64,000 nucleotides of DNA from Flammeovirgaceae bacterium. Lineage in GTDB: Bacteria > Bacteroidota > Bacteroidia > Cytophagales > Cyclobacteriaceae. The stretch lies in contig JACJYU010000001.1 in NCBI GenBank assembly GCA_020635915.1, positions 1,178,001 to 1,242,000 of the forward strand, given 5' to 3'. The notes beneath the pieces were generated by a model. That model saw only the letters and a list, made by a program, of their open reading frames with translations. It was not told the DNA's origin and ran no database searches. The position numbers were made by a program, and so were the translations under genes. Positions 26,578 to 35,347 of this stretch are shown one piece after another (the first letter of the stretch is position 1; each line of letters starts with the position of its first letter).

Positions 26578-27763
26578 GCCAATATTGATTGCCGTGCTGC
26601 TTTTTCTGGCCTCTTTTGCGGCATTTGCCCAAAAAACCAAATCGCAACTTCAAAAGGAAAAACAGGAAAGCCTAAAAAAAATAGAGGAGACGGAACGCAT
26701 CCTGGCGGAAACAGGGCAGCAGAAAAAAAACTCCCTCGGTGAATTGGCTGCCTTGAACCAGCGCGTAAGGCAGCAGGAGGCGTTGATCCGGTCCATAAAG
26801 AACGAAATCGCGCTGCTAAATTCAGACATCAACCAAAAAACAGAAATCATTTCCACCCTGGGGGAAGACCTTAAACACCTGAAAGAAGAATATGCGGCCA
26901 TGCTTTTTGCCTCGCAAAAGGCCAGTGGAAAGCTCAACAAATTAATGTTCCTGTTTTCTTCCTCCTCGTTTGACCAATTGCTGATGCGGCTCAAGTATAT
27001 GGAGCAATACAGTGTGGCCCGAAAAGACCAGGCCGAGGTAATCACACGCGTTCAGTCCACCCTCACGGCCCAGGTAAAAGAAACCCAGGACATTAAAAAT
27101 GAAAAAAGCGCATTGCTGGCAGACCAACTGAAGGAAAACCACCAGTTGGAAGGGTTGAAGCAAAAGCAAGGCCAGTTGGTAAAGTACCTTGAAAAACAGG
27201 AGAAAAAACTCAAGGCGGAGTTGGAGGAAACCCGAAAGGCAGTGGCCAAGCTCGACAAGCTCATCAATGACATCATTAAAGAAGAAATGGCCCGCGCGGC
27301 ACGGGAGGCGGCCAAGGGCAAAGCCACCAAAACGGCAGAAGCAGCGGTGGCCATGTCGGCCACTTTCGAGGGCAACAAGGCCAAGTTCAACTGGCCGGCC
27401 TCCGGCTTCATTTCCCAAAAGTTTGGAAGGCAGAACCACCCCGTGCTGAAAAGGATCATCCTGCAAAACGATGGGATCAACATCCAAACCAAACAAAACG
27501 AGAAAGTAAAGGCCATATTCGAAGGCGAGGTGAGGGCCGTTGCCTTTATCCCGTCCATTGGCAACTCGGTGATCATCAGCCACGGTGATTACTACACGGT
27601 ATATTCAGGGCTAAAGGACGTGCTGGTGAACAAGGGGCAAAAGGTGGACACCAACCAGGAAATCGGCCAGGTGTTGACCAATGCGGACGGGATTTCGGAA
27701 CTCCGCTTCCAAATCAGGAGGAACACCACCCCTGTCGACCCCGAACTATGGCTCAAAAACTGA
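26564..27763 (+). CDS. EnvC-like murein hydrolase activator, degenerate LytM domain
   Basis: 399 residues: signal peptide ending FAAFAQ, a long coiled coil (about 25-245, many E/K/Q heptads) and a C-terminal M23/LytM domain from ~285. The zinc-binding positions appear lost. The canonical HxGxD segment reads NDGIN in ILQNDGINIQT, the YxH element reads YSG in YTVYSGLKD, and the final LHFEIR-type His is replaced in LRFQIRR. This matches E. coli EnvC, which has no hydrolase activity and activates amidases during cell separation. ATG 26564 overlaps the DUF4292 stop; the upstream ATG 26498 lacks a signal peptide context. Confidence 0.87.
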   Translation: MTGGKPILIAVLLFLASFAAFAQKTKSQLQKEKQESLKKIEETERILAETGQQKKNSLGELAALNQRVRQQEALIRSIKNEIALLNSDINQKTEIISTLGEDLKHLKEEYAAMLFASQKASGKLNKLMFLFSSSSFDQLLMRLKYMEQYSVARKDQAEVITRVQSTLTAQVKETQDIKNEKSALLADQLKENHQLEGLKQKQGQLVKYLEKQEKKLKAELEETRKAVAKLDKLINDIIKEEMARAAREAAKGKATKTAEAAVAMSATFEGNKAKFNWPASGFISQKFGRQNHPVLKRIILQNDGINIQTKQNEKVKAIFEGEVRAVAFIPSIGNSVIISHGDYYTVYSGLKDVLVNKGQKVDTNQEIGQVLTNADGISELRFQIRRNTTPVDPELWLKN

Positions 27764-27878
27764 CCATTTGGCCCCTGTGGCGGCCTTATTTGGAAACATC
27801 CAAAAAATGGCGAATTCAAACGGTATTTTTACGTTAGATCAATAAATGACTATCTTTACGGTCTTAAACAATGCATTT

Positions 27879-28091
27879 ATGAGTGCTATTCTTTTGATTG
27901 GAATGCCAGGCATGGGCGAGTGGGTGATCATCGGACTTTTCGTTTTGGTGTTTTTTGGCGCAAAAAAAATCCCTGATTTTGCAAAAGGCCTTGGCAAAGG
28001 CATTCGCGAATTCAAGGATGCGGTAAAAGACGTGAAAAAAGAAGTGGATGAAGCCAGTAAGGAAGCCAAGATAGATGAAGGCAGCAAGTAG
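27879..28091 (+). CDS. tatA: Twin-arginine translocase TatA/TatE subunit
   Basis: 70 residues: one hydrophobic helix (MGEWVIIGLFVLVFFGAKKIP), the conserved FG hinge, then an amphipathic helix (DFAKGLGKGIREFKDAV) and a charged tail. This is the TatA architecture, forming the pore of the Sec-independent export path for folded proteins. ATG 27879 is chosen because TATCTTTA at 27850, with TTTA 19 bp upstream, looks like a promoter lying just before it; ATG 27846 would add 11 residues. TatC is not in the window. Its TAG shares the G of the gatA GTG start. Confidence 0.9.
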   Translation: MSAILLIGMPGMGEWVIIGLFVLVFFGAKKIPDFAKGLGKGIREFKDAVKDVKKEVDEASKEAKIDEGSK

Positions 28092-29527
28092 TGTTGACAG
28101 CGGGTCCTCGTTTCACTGATTTTCAACAAGCCCTTCACCAAAATAAAACTTCCTGCGTAGACAGGGTACGACATCACCTATCTGTAATCGAAGAAAAATC
28201 CCACCTCAATGTTTTTTTGGGCGTGTATGGGGAAGAAGCGCTCAAACAAGCCGCAACGATAGACCAAAAAATTAAGGAAGGCACGGCCGGAAAGCTGGCC
28301 GGCCTGGTGGTCGGGCTCAAAGATGTGTTTTCCTACCAGGGGCATCCCCTGCAAGCCGGAAGCAAAATACTGGACGGTTTTATTGCCCAATACAACGCCA
28401 CCATTGTGGGGCGGCTGCTGAAGGAAGATGCCATTATTATCGGGAGGCAAAACTGCGATGAGTTTGCCATGGGCTCTTCCAACGAAAACTCCGCTTTCGG
28501 CCCTACGCTAAATTGCGTGGATGAGTCCCGCGTACCGGGCGGTTCCTCTGGCGCATCGGCCGTAGCGGTGGCGGCAGGCATGTGCCAGGTTTCCATCGGG
28601 TCCGATACGGGGGGGTCGGTAAGGCAGCCCGCGGCATTTTGCGGGGTGGCCGGCCTAAAGCCCACCTACTCCAGGATTTCAAGGTACGGGCTGGTGGCCT
28701 ACGCCTCTTCTTTCGATTGCGTGGGCGTTTTCGCAAAAAACATCGAAGACATTGCGTTGGTACTGGAGGTGATCGCAGGGAAAGACGACATGGACAGCAC
28801 GGTATCAAGCCGGCCCGTCCCCCCCTACACCTCCTATTTGGGCCAGCACGAAGAAAAAAAATACAGGGTCGCTTATTTAAACGAAGCGTTACGGCCCGGG
28901 GCCTTGCAACCCGCGATCAAAAATGCCCTCCAGCACAAAATTGACCAGTTGGCCACGGCAGGGCACCGGGTGGAAGGCATTGACTTTCCGCTGATGGGGC
29001 AAGCACTGCCCACGTACTACATATTGGCCACGGCCGAAGCCAGCTCAAACCTGTCGCGGTACGATGGCGTGCGCTACGGCTACCGGAGTCACAACACCAC
29101 AGACCTTGAATCGTTATATAAAAAAACCAGGGCAGAAGGGTTTGGAAAAGAGGTACAACGCAGGATACTGCTGGGGACATTTGTGTTGAGCGCAAGCTAT
29201 TATGATGCCTACTACACCAAGGCCCAAAAAGTGCGCCATCTGATTAGGAAAAAAACCAAGGAGGTTTTTGAAAAGCATGATTTCATCATCATGCCCACAA
29301 CGCCCACTACTGCCTTCAAGCTCGGTGAAAAGACTGAAGACCCTACTGCCATGTACCTGGCAGACTTATTTTCCGTGCATGCCAACGTAGCAGGGGTGCC
29401 GGCCCTTTCAGTGCCCTGTGGCACGGATGGGGAGGGCCTCCCCATCGGGCTGCAGATAGTGGCCGATGACTTTGACGAGGCCAGGCTTTTTCAATTCTCA
29501 AAAGTTTTGATGAACTTCGAAAAATAA
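28091..29527 (+). CDS. gatA: Glutamyl-tRNA(Gln) amidotransferase subunit A
   Basis: 478-residue amidase-signature enzyme. With GatB and GatC it converts Glu-tRNA(Gln) to Gln-tRNA(Gln), supplying ammonia by glutamine hydrolysis. The Ser-cisSer-Lys triad is visible as Lys77 (VVGLKDVFS), Ser152 (VPGGSSGASA) and Ser176 (SDTGGSVRQP), each two residues lower than in S. aureus GatA. RVPGGSSGASAVAVAAG is the amidase signature. Start GTG 28091 overlaps the tatA stop by one base; TTG 28094 is possible. GatB and GatC are elsewhere. Presence of GatA implies the indirect route to Gln-tRNA or Asn-tRNA. Confidence 0.94.
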   Translation: MLTAGPRFTDFQQALHQNKTSCVDRVRHHLSVIEEKSHLNVFLGVYGEEALKQAATIDQKIKEGTAGKLAGLVVGLKDVFSYQGHPLQAGSKILDGFIAQYNATIVGRLLKEDAIIIGRQNCDEFAMGSSNENSAFGPTLNCVDESRVPGGSSGASAVAVAAGMCQVSIGSDTGGSVRQPAAFCGVAGLKPTYSRISRYGLVAYASSFDCVGVFAKNIEDIALVLEVIAGKDDMDSTVSSRPVPPYTSYLGQHEEKKYRVAYLNEALRPGALQPAIKNALQHKIDQLATAGHRVEGIDFPLMGQALPTYYILATAEASSNLSRYDGVRYGYRSHNTTDLESLYKKTRAEGFGKEVQRRILLGTFVLSASYYDAYYTKAQKVRHLIRKKTKEVFEKHDFIIMPTTPTTAFKLGEKTEDPTAMYLADLFSVHANVAGVPALSVPCGTDGEGLPIGLQIVADDFDEARLFQFSKVLMNFEK

Positions 29528-29551
29528 TCATTGCCAAAAACCGGTATTTCA

Positions 29552-31009
29552 ATGACAAATAGTACGCCTGTGAAAGCTTTTTTTTCCCTTGCGCTGGCCC
29601 TGGCCCTTTCCCAGCAGGTTTTTGCCCAAGAATACGACCTGGACTCTTTGATTTCCATAAGGCTGGAGGCCGCCCTTGCCTTCGACTCCATCGGTATGGA
29701 AACCGATTTGGCCATACTGGCCCATCGCGAATATGTCCCTGCCGTTGAAACCCCCGAGCTTATTGCCGACCGGTTAAGCTGCATTGAAGGGGAAATCAAA
29801 CTTACTTATAACGACCGCATCCACGCCTTTATCAACTACTTCACCATCAAAGACCGGGACTACACCCGCATGGTGCTGGGCAGGAAGGATTTGTACTTTC
29901 CCCTTTTTGAAAAATACCTGGCCCGGTATGGGCTTCCCGATGAACTGAAGTACCTCGCCATAGTGGAGTCGGGCCTCAACCCCCGTGCGGTATCGCGTGC
30001 CCGTGCCGTTGGTTTGTGGCAGTTCATGTCTTCCACGGGGAGGCATTTTGGCCTTCACCACGACTGGTATGTGGACGAGCGCATGGACCCTGAGAAGTCC
30101 ACGGAGGCGGCCTGCCAATACCTGGGCGACCTGTACGCCATGTTCCACGATTGGGAACTTGCGCTGGCCGCATATAATTCAGGGCCTGGCAACGTCAGGA
30201 AGGCCATTCGCAGGTCGGGTTATAAAAAGGATTTTTGGGAGATATACCGTTACCTGCCAAGGGAGACGCGTTCGTACCTGCCGCAATTTATAGCCATAAT
30301 GTACACGCTGAACTATGCGGACGAGCACAACCTGTTTGAAACGCCCGAGCCGGCCCTGGTGGCGTCCGACACCCTTTCCGTAAACCACTTTTTGCATTTT
30401 GAAACGTTTGCCAACCTTACCGGGGCCAAGATGGAAGACATGCTGAAACTCAACCCCTCGGTGCTGAGGAAAGCCATCCCCGAAACCGGGAGGCCTTATA
30501 CCATTCGGGTGCCGCTGGGGGCCAAGGAAAACTTAATATTGCACCGGGGGGAAATCCTCGACTCGGCATCCCGCGTGGGGAAAGAAGAGCTGGAGGCCCT
30601 TGCAAAAAATACATTGGGAAGCACTTATGGCAGGGAATTGGTCGCCTACAGGGTGCGCTCCGGTGACGTGCTGGGGACAATCGCGGAGCGCTACCGGGTG
30701 CGCGTGGGGGACATTAAAAATTGGAACAACCTGAGTAGCAATACGATCAGGATAGGGCAACGGTTAAATATTTGGGTGCTGCCTTCCCGTCAAAATTACC
30801 CGGCCACTGCCGTGGCAAGCAACCAACATCCAACCCCGGCACCTGAGGCCATGCTTCCCCCCAATGCAAAAATCTATACCGTACAGCCTGGTGACACGCT
30901 ATGGGACATCTCCAGGAAATTTGAAGGGCTGACCATAGAAAAAATCAAAACCCTCAACAACCTCAAGACGACCAAATTGCAGCCAGGCCAAAAATTAATC
31001 ATCGGCTGA
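29552..31009 (+). CDS. LysM lytic transglycosylase (MltD-like)
   Basis: 485 residues: a signal peptide (ends QQVFAQ), an SLT/Goose-lysozyme-like transglycosylase domain around 110-260, and two LysM peptidoglycan-binding modules near 350-395 and 440-485 (YRVRSGDVLGTIAERYRV; YTVQPGDTLWDISRKF). The catalytic Glu is Glu139 in AIVESGLNPRAVS, followed by GLWQFMSSTGRHFGL and AYNSGPGNVRKAI, both family signatures. It cleaves glycan strands to 1,6-anhydro ends. ATG 29552 is chosen over TTG 29531 because it begins right before the signal peptide. It lies 24 bp after gatA. Confidence 0.92.
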   Translation: MTNSTPVKAFFSLALALALSQQVFAQEYDLDSLISIRLEAALAFDSIGMETDLAILAHREYVPAVETPELIADRLSCIEGEIKLTYNDRIHAFINYFTIKDRDYTRMVLGRKDLYFPLFEKYLARYGLPDELKYLAIVESGLNPRAVSRARAVGLWQFMSSTGRHFGLHHDWYVDERMDPEKSTEAACQYLGDLYAMFHDWELALAAYNSGPGNVRKAIRRSGYKKDFWEIYRYLPRETRSYLPQFIAIMYTLNYADEHNLFETPEPALVASDTLSVNHFLHFETFANLTGAKMEDMLKLNPSVLRKAIPETGRPYTIRVPLGAKENLILHRGEILDSASRVGKEELEALAKNTLGSTYGRELVAYRVRSGDVLGTIAERYRVRVGDIKNWNNLSSNTIRIGQRLNIWVLPSRQNYPATAVASNQHPTPAPEAMLPPNAKIYTVQPGDTLWDISRKFEGLTIEKIKTLNNLKTTKLQPGQKLIIG

Positions 31010-31215
31010 TGCACCTGGAGGCCGCGATGGGCATAAGCCACCTGTGGGTTTTTCCTTTTTTTTAGGCCTCTAAAATGGTACCTTTCCCGGGCATTGTGAC
31101 TTTTGGCGGGTTTTGAATTAGTAAAGTGGGCAAATATTTTCCTGAAACCGCCAATGATATGTGCCCAACGATAACAGGCTGTTCGGCATGGCCATTTAAA
31201 ATCAATTATTAACAG

Positions 31216-32295
31216 ATGAAAAGATTACTGTTTAGCGGTGTTGTTGTTTTATTGTTTTGGTCTTGCGGGAACAATAAGTCAAGCCTTCCCCCTGCATCGG
31301 GCATAAGCGGGGACATGTACCTGATAATGGACTCCACACAATGGAAAGGCCCCCTAGGCGCCACGTTGGATTCCCTCTTCCAGATAGAAATGGAAGGGCT
31401 TCCCAGGCCAGAGCCAATATTCCACATGAGGTGGATCGATCCCCACAAGCTGAACTTCGTGCTAAAACAAAGGCGCAACCTGATCTTTGCCGTCACCCTT
31501 GACAGCCGGACTTCAGGGGCACGCATCCTGAAAAACAATTTTACGCCCGAATCCTTACAGAAAATAAAAACCGATCCCAACGCCTTTGTGCTTACCATGC
31601 CCGATGTGTTTGCCAAAGGACAGGAGGTGATGTACCTGTTTGGCAACACGGAAAAAGAACTGATACAAAACGTGCGGGAGCACGGCCAACGGCTAATTGA
31701 TTTTTTTAACCGGAAAGAAAAGGAACGGCTGAGCAGTTCATTGTACAAATCAGGGCAAATAACCGGGATAAGCGAGTGGTTGCAGAAGAACATGTCTTGT
31801 GACATAAAAATCCCTTTTGGGTACAAGTTGGTGATCAACAACGAGGAATTCCTTTGGGCGCGCCAGATAAATATTGCTGACGACAAAGATATCTTTATTG
31901 CTTCTGTCCCTTACCGCTCCCAGGAGCAATTTAAAAAGGAAAACCTTATTGCTTTGCGGGACGAATTCTGCAAAAAATATTTATTTGAAGACCCGGAGGT
32001 GCCTAATTCCTATCTCATAACGGAAACCACGGTGCCTTACATTCCGGTGGTGGTCCAGGAGGTAAGCTTAAGTGGCAATTATGCCGTTGAAATGAGGGGC
32101 CTGTGGCGTGCCAATAATTTTTCGATGGGCGGGCCATTCGTGGGCTATGCGCTGGTGGACGAGCCAAAGGGCAAGTTCTATTATATAGAAGGGTTTACTT
32201 TTAGCCCCAGCAAGGACCAACGGGAGATCATCCGGGAACTGGAAACCATCCTTGGGACTTTTCGGACCAGCGGCTCCATGGTAAAGGCCGAATAA
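31216..32295 (+). CDS. DUF4837 lipoprotein
   Basis: 359-residue lipoprotein (MKRLLFSGVVVLLFWSC, Cys17) belonging by overall pattern to DUF4837, a family nearly limited to Bacteroidetes. Recognisable segments are SGDMYLIMDSTQWKGPLG near the N terminus, RNLIFAVTLD, EWLQKNMSCDIKIPFGYKL in the centre and ETTVPYIPVV with GLWRANNFSMGGPFVGYAL towards the end. No catalytic motif is evident and function is unknown. It follows 206 bp of non-coding DNA containing an imperfect GGCGG/CCGCC dyad near 31101-31154, and precedes maeB by 117 bp. Confidence 0.8.
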   Translation: MKRLLFSGVVVLLFWSCGNNKSSLPPASGISGDMYLIMDSTQWKGPLGATLDSLFQIEMEGLPRPEPIFHMRWIDPHKLNFVLKQRRNLIFAVTLDSRTSGARILKNNFTPESLQKIKTDPNAFVLTMPDVFAKGQEVMYLFGNTEKELIQNVREHGQRLIDFFNRKEKERLSSSLYKSGQITGISEWLQKNMSCDIKIPFGYKLVINNEEFLWARQINIADDKDIFIASVPYRSQEQFKKENLIALRDEFCKKYLFEDPEVPNSYLITETTVPYIPVVVQEVSLSGNYAVEMRGLWRANNFSMGGPFVGYALVDEPKGKFYYIEGFTFSPSKDQREIIRELETILGTFRTSGSMVKAE

Positions 32296-32342
32296 GAAAC
32301 CCTGCCCCCATTTGCCATTTCGTGAAAGGGCGCCCTGCCGTT

Positions 32343-32350
32343 TAATTTTG
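32343..32350 (+). promoter_or_regulatory. maeB promoter, -7 box
   Basis: TAATTTTG followed by T is an exact TAnnTTTGY match. TTTC at 32318-32321 lies 21 bp upstream as a near-consensus -33 box. The start codon is 62 bp downstream, giving a leader of about 55 nt. Confidence 0.5.
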
Positions 32351-32412
32351 TTTATAATTCCTGTGATTTAGGCTTAAAGTCGTAAATTTCAGGCTCTTCT
32401 GAAAGAACGGAT

Positions 32413-34692
32413 ATGTCAATAAAAATTAGGAAACAGGATGCATTGAATTACCACACGCAAGGGCAGCCCGGCAAGATTGAAGTAGTGCCCACCAAAGTGT
32501 TGAGCTCCCAGTTGGACCTGGCCCTTGCCTACTCGCCCGGGGTGGCCGAACCCTGTAAAGAGATTGCCGCAAACAAAGAAGAGGTTTATAAATACACCTC
32601 GAAAGGGAACCTCGTTGCCGTAATAAGCAATGGGACGGCCGTATTGGGGCTGGGCAACATCGGCCCCGAAGCCTCCAAGCCGGTAATGGAAGGCAAAGGG
32701 GTGTTGTTCAAAAAATTTGCCGGCATTGACGTATTCGATATCGAAATCGATGAGGCCGACCCCGATGGGTTCATTAAAATCGTAAAATCCCTTGAGCCCA
32801 CCTTTGGCGGCATCAACCTGGAAGACATCAAATCACCGGAATGTTTCAAGATCGAACAAGAACTGCGCGAGCAGATGAACATTCCCATCATGCATGACGA
32901 CCAGCATGGCACGGCCATCATCTCTTCTGCCGCCCTGCTCAACGCCCTGGAACTGGTAGGGAAAAAAATAGGGGAAACAACACTGGTGGTAAATGGCGCG
33001 GGTGCCGCGGCCGTCTCTTGTTCCCGGCTTTACCTCTCCCTGGGGCTAAAAAAAGAGAACCTGATCATGTGCGACAGCAAAGGGGTAATTACCAAAGACC
33101 GGAAAAACCTCGATCCCATAAAAGCGGAGTTTGCCACCTCTAAAAAAATTTCCACATTAAAAGAAGCCCTGAAAGGCGCGGATGCCTTTGTGGGGCTGTC
33201 GGTTGCCGATATCCTTACCGGGGAAGACATCCTTGCCATGGCAAAGGACCCTATCGTGTTCGCATTGGCCAACCCCAACCCGGAAATAGCCTACGACACC
33301 GCCAAAAAGGTAAGGCCCGATTTGATCATGGGCACGGGCAGGTCCGACCACCCCAACCAAATCAACAATGTCCTGGGTTTTCCCTATATTTTCCGGGGGG
33401 CATTGGACGTACGGGCCACTGAAATCAATGAGGCCATGAAATTGGCGGCCGTACACGCCCTGGCAGACCTGGCCAAAGAGTCCGTTCCCGATATGGTGAC
33501 CCGGGCGTATGGCAATTCCAAAATCGAATTTGGCCCCGATTACCTTATACCAAAACCCCTGGACACCCGGTTGATTACCGCCATCTCCCCGGCCGTTGCC
33601 AAAGCGGCCATGGAATCCGGGGTGGCCAAACTGCACATCAAAGACTGGGACAATTATCACGAAGACCTGCTGAAGAGGATTGGCATTGACCAAAAATTGA
33701 TGTCCAGGGTGATCACCCGTGCCAAGAAAAACCCGAAACGGGTGGTGTTTACGGAAGCCAACCACCATAAGATACTGAAGGCCGCACAAATACTGAAGGA
33801 CGAAGGCATCGCCACGCCCATACTGCTGGGCAACTTAGAGGAAATAAACGGCCTCATAAAAGAGCACAAGTTGGAGTTGCAGGGCTGCCCCATCATTTCC
33901 CCATATGAGGAAGCCGCCAACATAGATAAGTATGCAGAAGCCCTTTACCAGAAAAGGCAGAGAAAAGGGATGACCTTGAAAGACTGCAAAAAGGCGCTGC
34001 TTGACCGGAACTATTATGCCGCCATGATGGTGGAGCATGGCGATGCCGATGCGGTGGTTTCTGGCCTCACCAAAGATTACCCCAGGACGATATTGCCCGC
34101 CCTGCATGTGATAGGCACTGCCCCCCACGTAAAACGTGTGGCCGGCATGTACATCATCATGAACAAAAAGGGCACCTTCTTTTTTTCCGATTGCACGGTA
34201 AACGTTGACCCCACCACGGAAGAACTGGTGGAGATCATCGGGTTGACCCGCATGGGCGTCCAGTTTTTTGACGTGAAGCCACAGATGGCCATGCTGTCGT
34301 ACTCCAACTTTGGCAGCAGCAAGGGCCAGGTCCCCGATAAAATGCGTGAAGCCACGCAAATTGCAAAAAGAAGGTACCCCAACCTTGTGATAGATGGCGA
34401 CATACAGGCCAATATCGCTTTGGACAGGGGATTGCAAAAGGAAATTTACCCTTTTAGCCGGCTGGCAGACGAAGGCTGCAATACGTTGATATTCCCCAAC
34501 CTGGCATCCGCCAACATTGCCTACAAATTGCTCATCGAGCTTGGGGGGGCGGAGGCCATAGGCCCGATTTTGTTGGGGATGAACAAGCCCGTGCACATCC
34601 TTCAACTGGGAAGCACCATTCGTGACATTGTAAATATGGCCAGCATTGCAGTAGTGGACGCCATATTGAGGGAACAAAACGAACCCGCCTGA
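32413..34692 (+). CDS. maeB: NADP-dependent malic enzyme fused to phosphotransacetylase-like domain
   Basis: 759 residues in the MaeB architecture. Residues 1 to ~425 form the malic enzyme, with YSPGVAEPC, the catalytic-site segments [18 protein letters not shown] and MHDDQHGTA, the nucleotide-binding [12 protein letters not shown], and [18 protein letters not shown]. From ~430 to the end is a phosphate acetyltransferase-like domain ([51 protein letters not shown]). The first part decarboxylates malate to pyruvate with NADP. In known MaeB proteins the second part is regulatory, sensing acetyl-CoA, rather than catalytic. It has its own promoter. ruvA follows after 57 bp. Confidence 0.95.
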   Translation: MSIKIRKQDALNYHTQGQPGKIEVVPTKVLSSQLDLALAYSPGVAEPCKEIAANKEEVYKYTSKGNLVAVISNGTAVLGLGNIGPEASKPVMEGKGVLFKKFAGIDVFDIEIDEADPDGFIKIVKSLEPTFGGINLEDIKSPECFKIEQELREQMNIPIMHDDQHGTAIISSAALLNALELVGKKIGETTLVVNGAGAAAVSCSRLYLSLGLKKENLIMCDSKGVITKDRKNLDPIKAEFATSKKISTLKEALKGADAFVGLSVADILTGEDILAMAKDPIVFALANPNPEIAYDTAKKVRPDLIMGTGRSDHPNQINNVLGFPYIFRGALDVRATEINEAMKLAAVHALADLAKESVPDMVTRAYGNSKIEFGPDYLIPKPLDTRLITAISPAVAKAAMESGVAKLHIKDWDNYHEDLLKRIGIDQKLMSRVITRAKKNPKRVVFTEANHHKILKAAQILKDEGIATPILLGNLEEINGLIKEHKLELQGCPIISPYEEAANIDKYAEALYQKRQRKGMTLKDCKKALLDRNYYAAMMVEHGDADAVVSGLTKDYPRTILPALHVIGTAPHVKRVAGMYIIMNKKGTFFFSDCTVNVDPTTEELVEIIGLTRMGVQFFDVKPQMAMLSYSNFGSSKGQVPDKMREATQIAKRRYPNLVIDGDIQANIALDRGLQKEIYPFSRLADEGCNTLIFPNLASANIAYKLLIELGGAEAIGPILLGMNKPVHILQLGSTIRDIVNMASIAVVDAILREQNEPA

Positions 34693-34749
34693 TTGGCACG
34701 GCAAAATCATCTATTTTTTTTAGCTTAGTGGGTTATACTTTTTTAAAAT

Positions 34750-35340
34750 ATGATTGCCTTCTTAAAAGGGAAGCTGGTCCATAAAGAACCAACCTTCGTC
34801 ATCATAGAAGTAAATGGTGTCGGCTACAGGGTATCCATTTCGTTGAATACCTTCTCCGAGATCAAGGACAAAGAGAACATCCAATTGTCCACCTATTTAC
34901 AGGTACGGGAAGACGCGCATATACTTTATGGGTTTGGCAACCACGCGGAAAAATCCATGTTTCAAAACCTGATAGGGGTAAACGGGGTAGGCCCCAACAC
35001 GGCCATGGTGGTATTATCGTACCTCCCCCCCCATGAACTGCACCAGGCCATTGTGGAAGAGGACGTAAGTGCCCTGCAGGCGGTAAAGGGAATAGGGGGG
35101 AAAACGGCCCAACGCATTATCCTTGAACTGAAGGACAAATTAAGAAAAGAGCCAGTAGGGGAAACGGGCGGAATTGCCGGGATAAGGCACAATACGATGC
35201 GAAATGAGGCGTTAACAGCGTTGATGACACTGGGGATTGGGAAAGCGGCTGCAGAAAAGAGCATCGATACCGTCCTGAAAAGATCAGGAAATACAGTTAG
35301 TTTAGAGGAGCTTGTGAAGCTGGCATTGAAAAACGCCTGA
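34750..35340 (+). CDS. ruvA: Holliday junction helicase subunit RuvA
   Basis: 196-residue junction-binding protein that targets RuvB to Holliday junctions. The N-terminal OB fold begins MIAFLKGKLVHKEPTFVIIEVNGVGYRV. Tandem helix-hairpin-helix motifs follow (LIGVNGVGPNTAMVVL and LQAVKGIGGKTAQRIILELKDKL). Domain III is the C-terminal helical part (EALTALMTLGIGKAAAEKSID). It ends 7 bp before sprA. ruvA immediately upstream of sprA, with gcvH downstream, is an arrangement I recall from Flavobacterium. Confidence 0.96.
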   Translation: MIAFLKGKLVHKEPTFVIIEVNGVGYRVSISLNTFSEIKDKENIQLSTYLQVREDAHILYGFGNHAEKSMFQNLIGVNGVGPNTAMVVLSYLPPHELHQAIVEEDVSALQAVKGIGGKTAQRIILELKDKLRKEPVGETGGIAGIRHNTMRNEALTALMTLGIGKAAAEKSIDTVLKRSGNTVSLEELVKLALKNA

Positions 35341-35347
35341 GATACGA

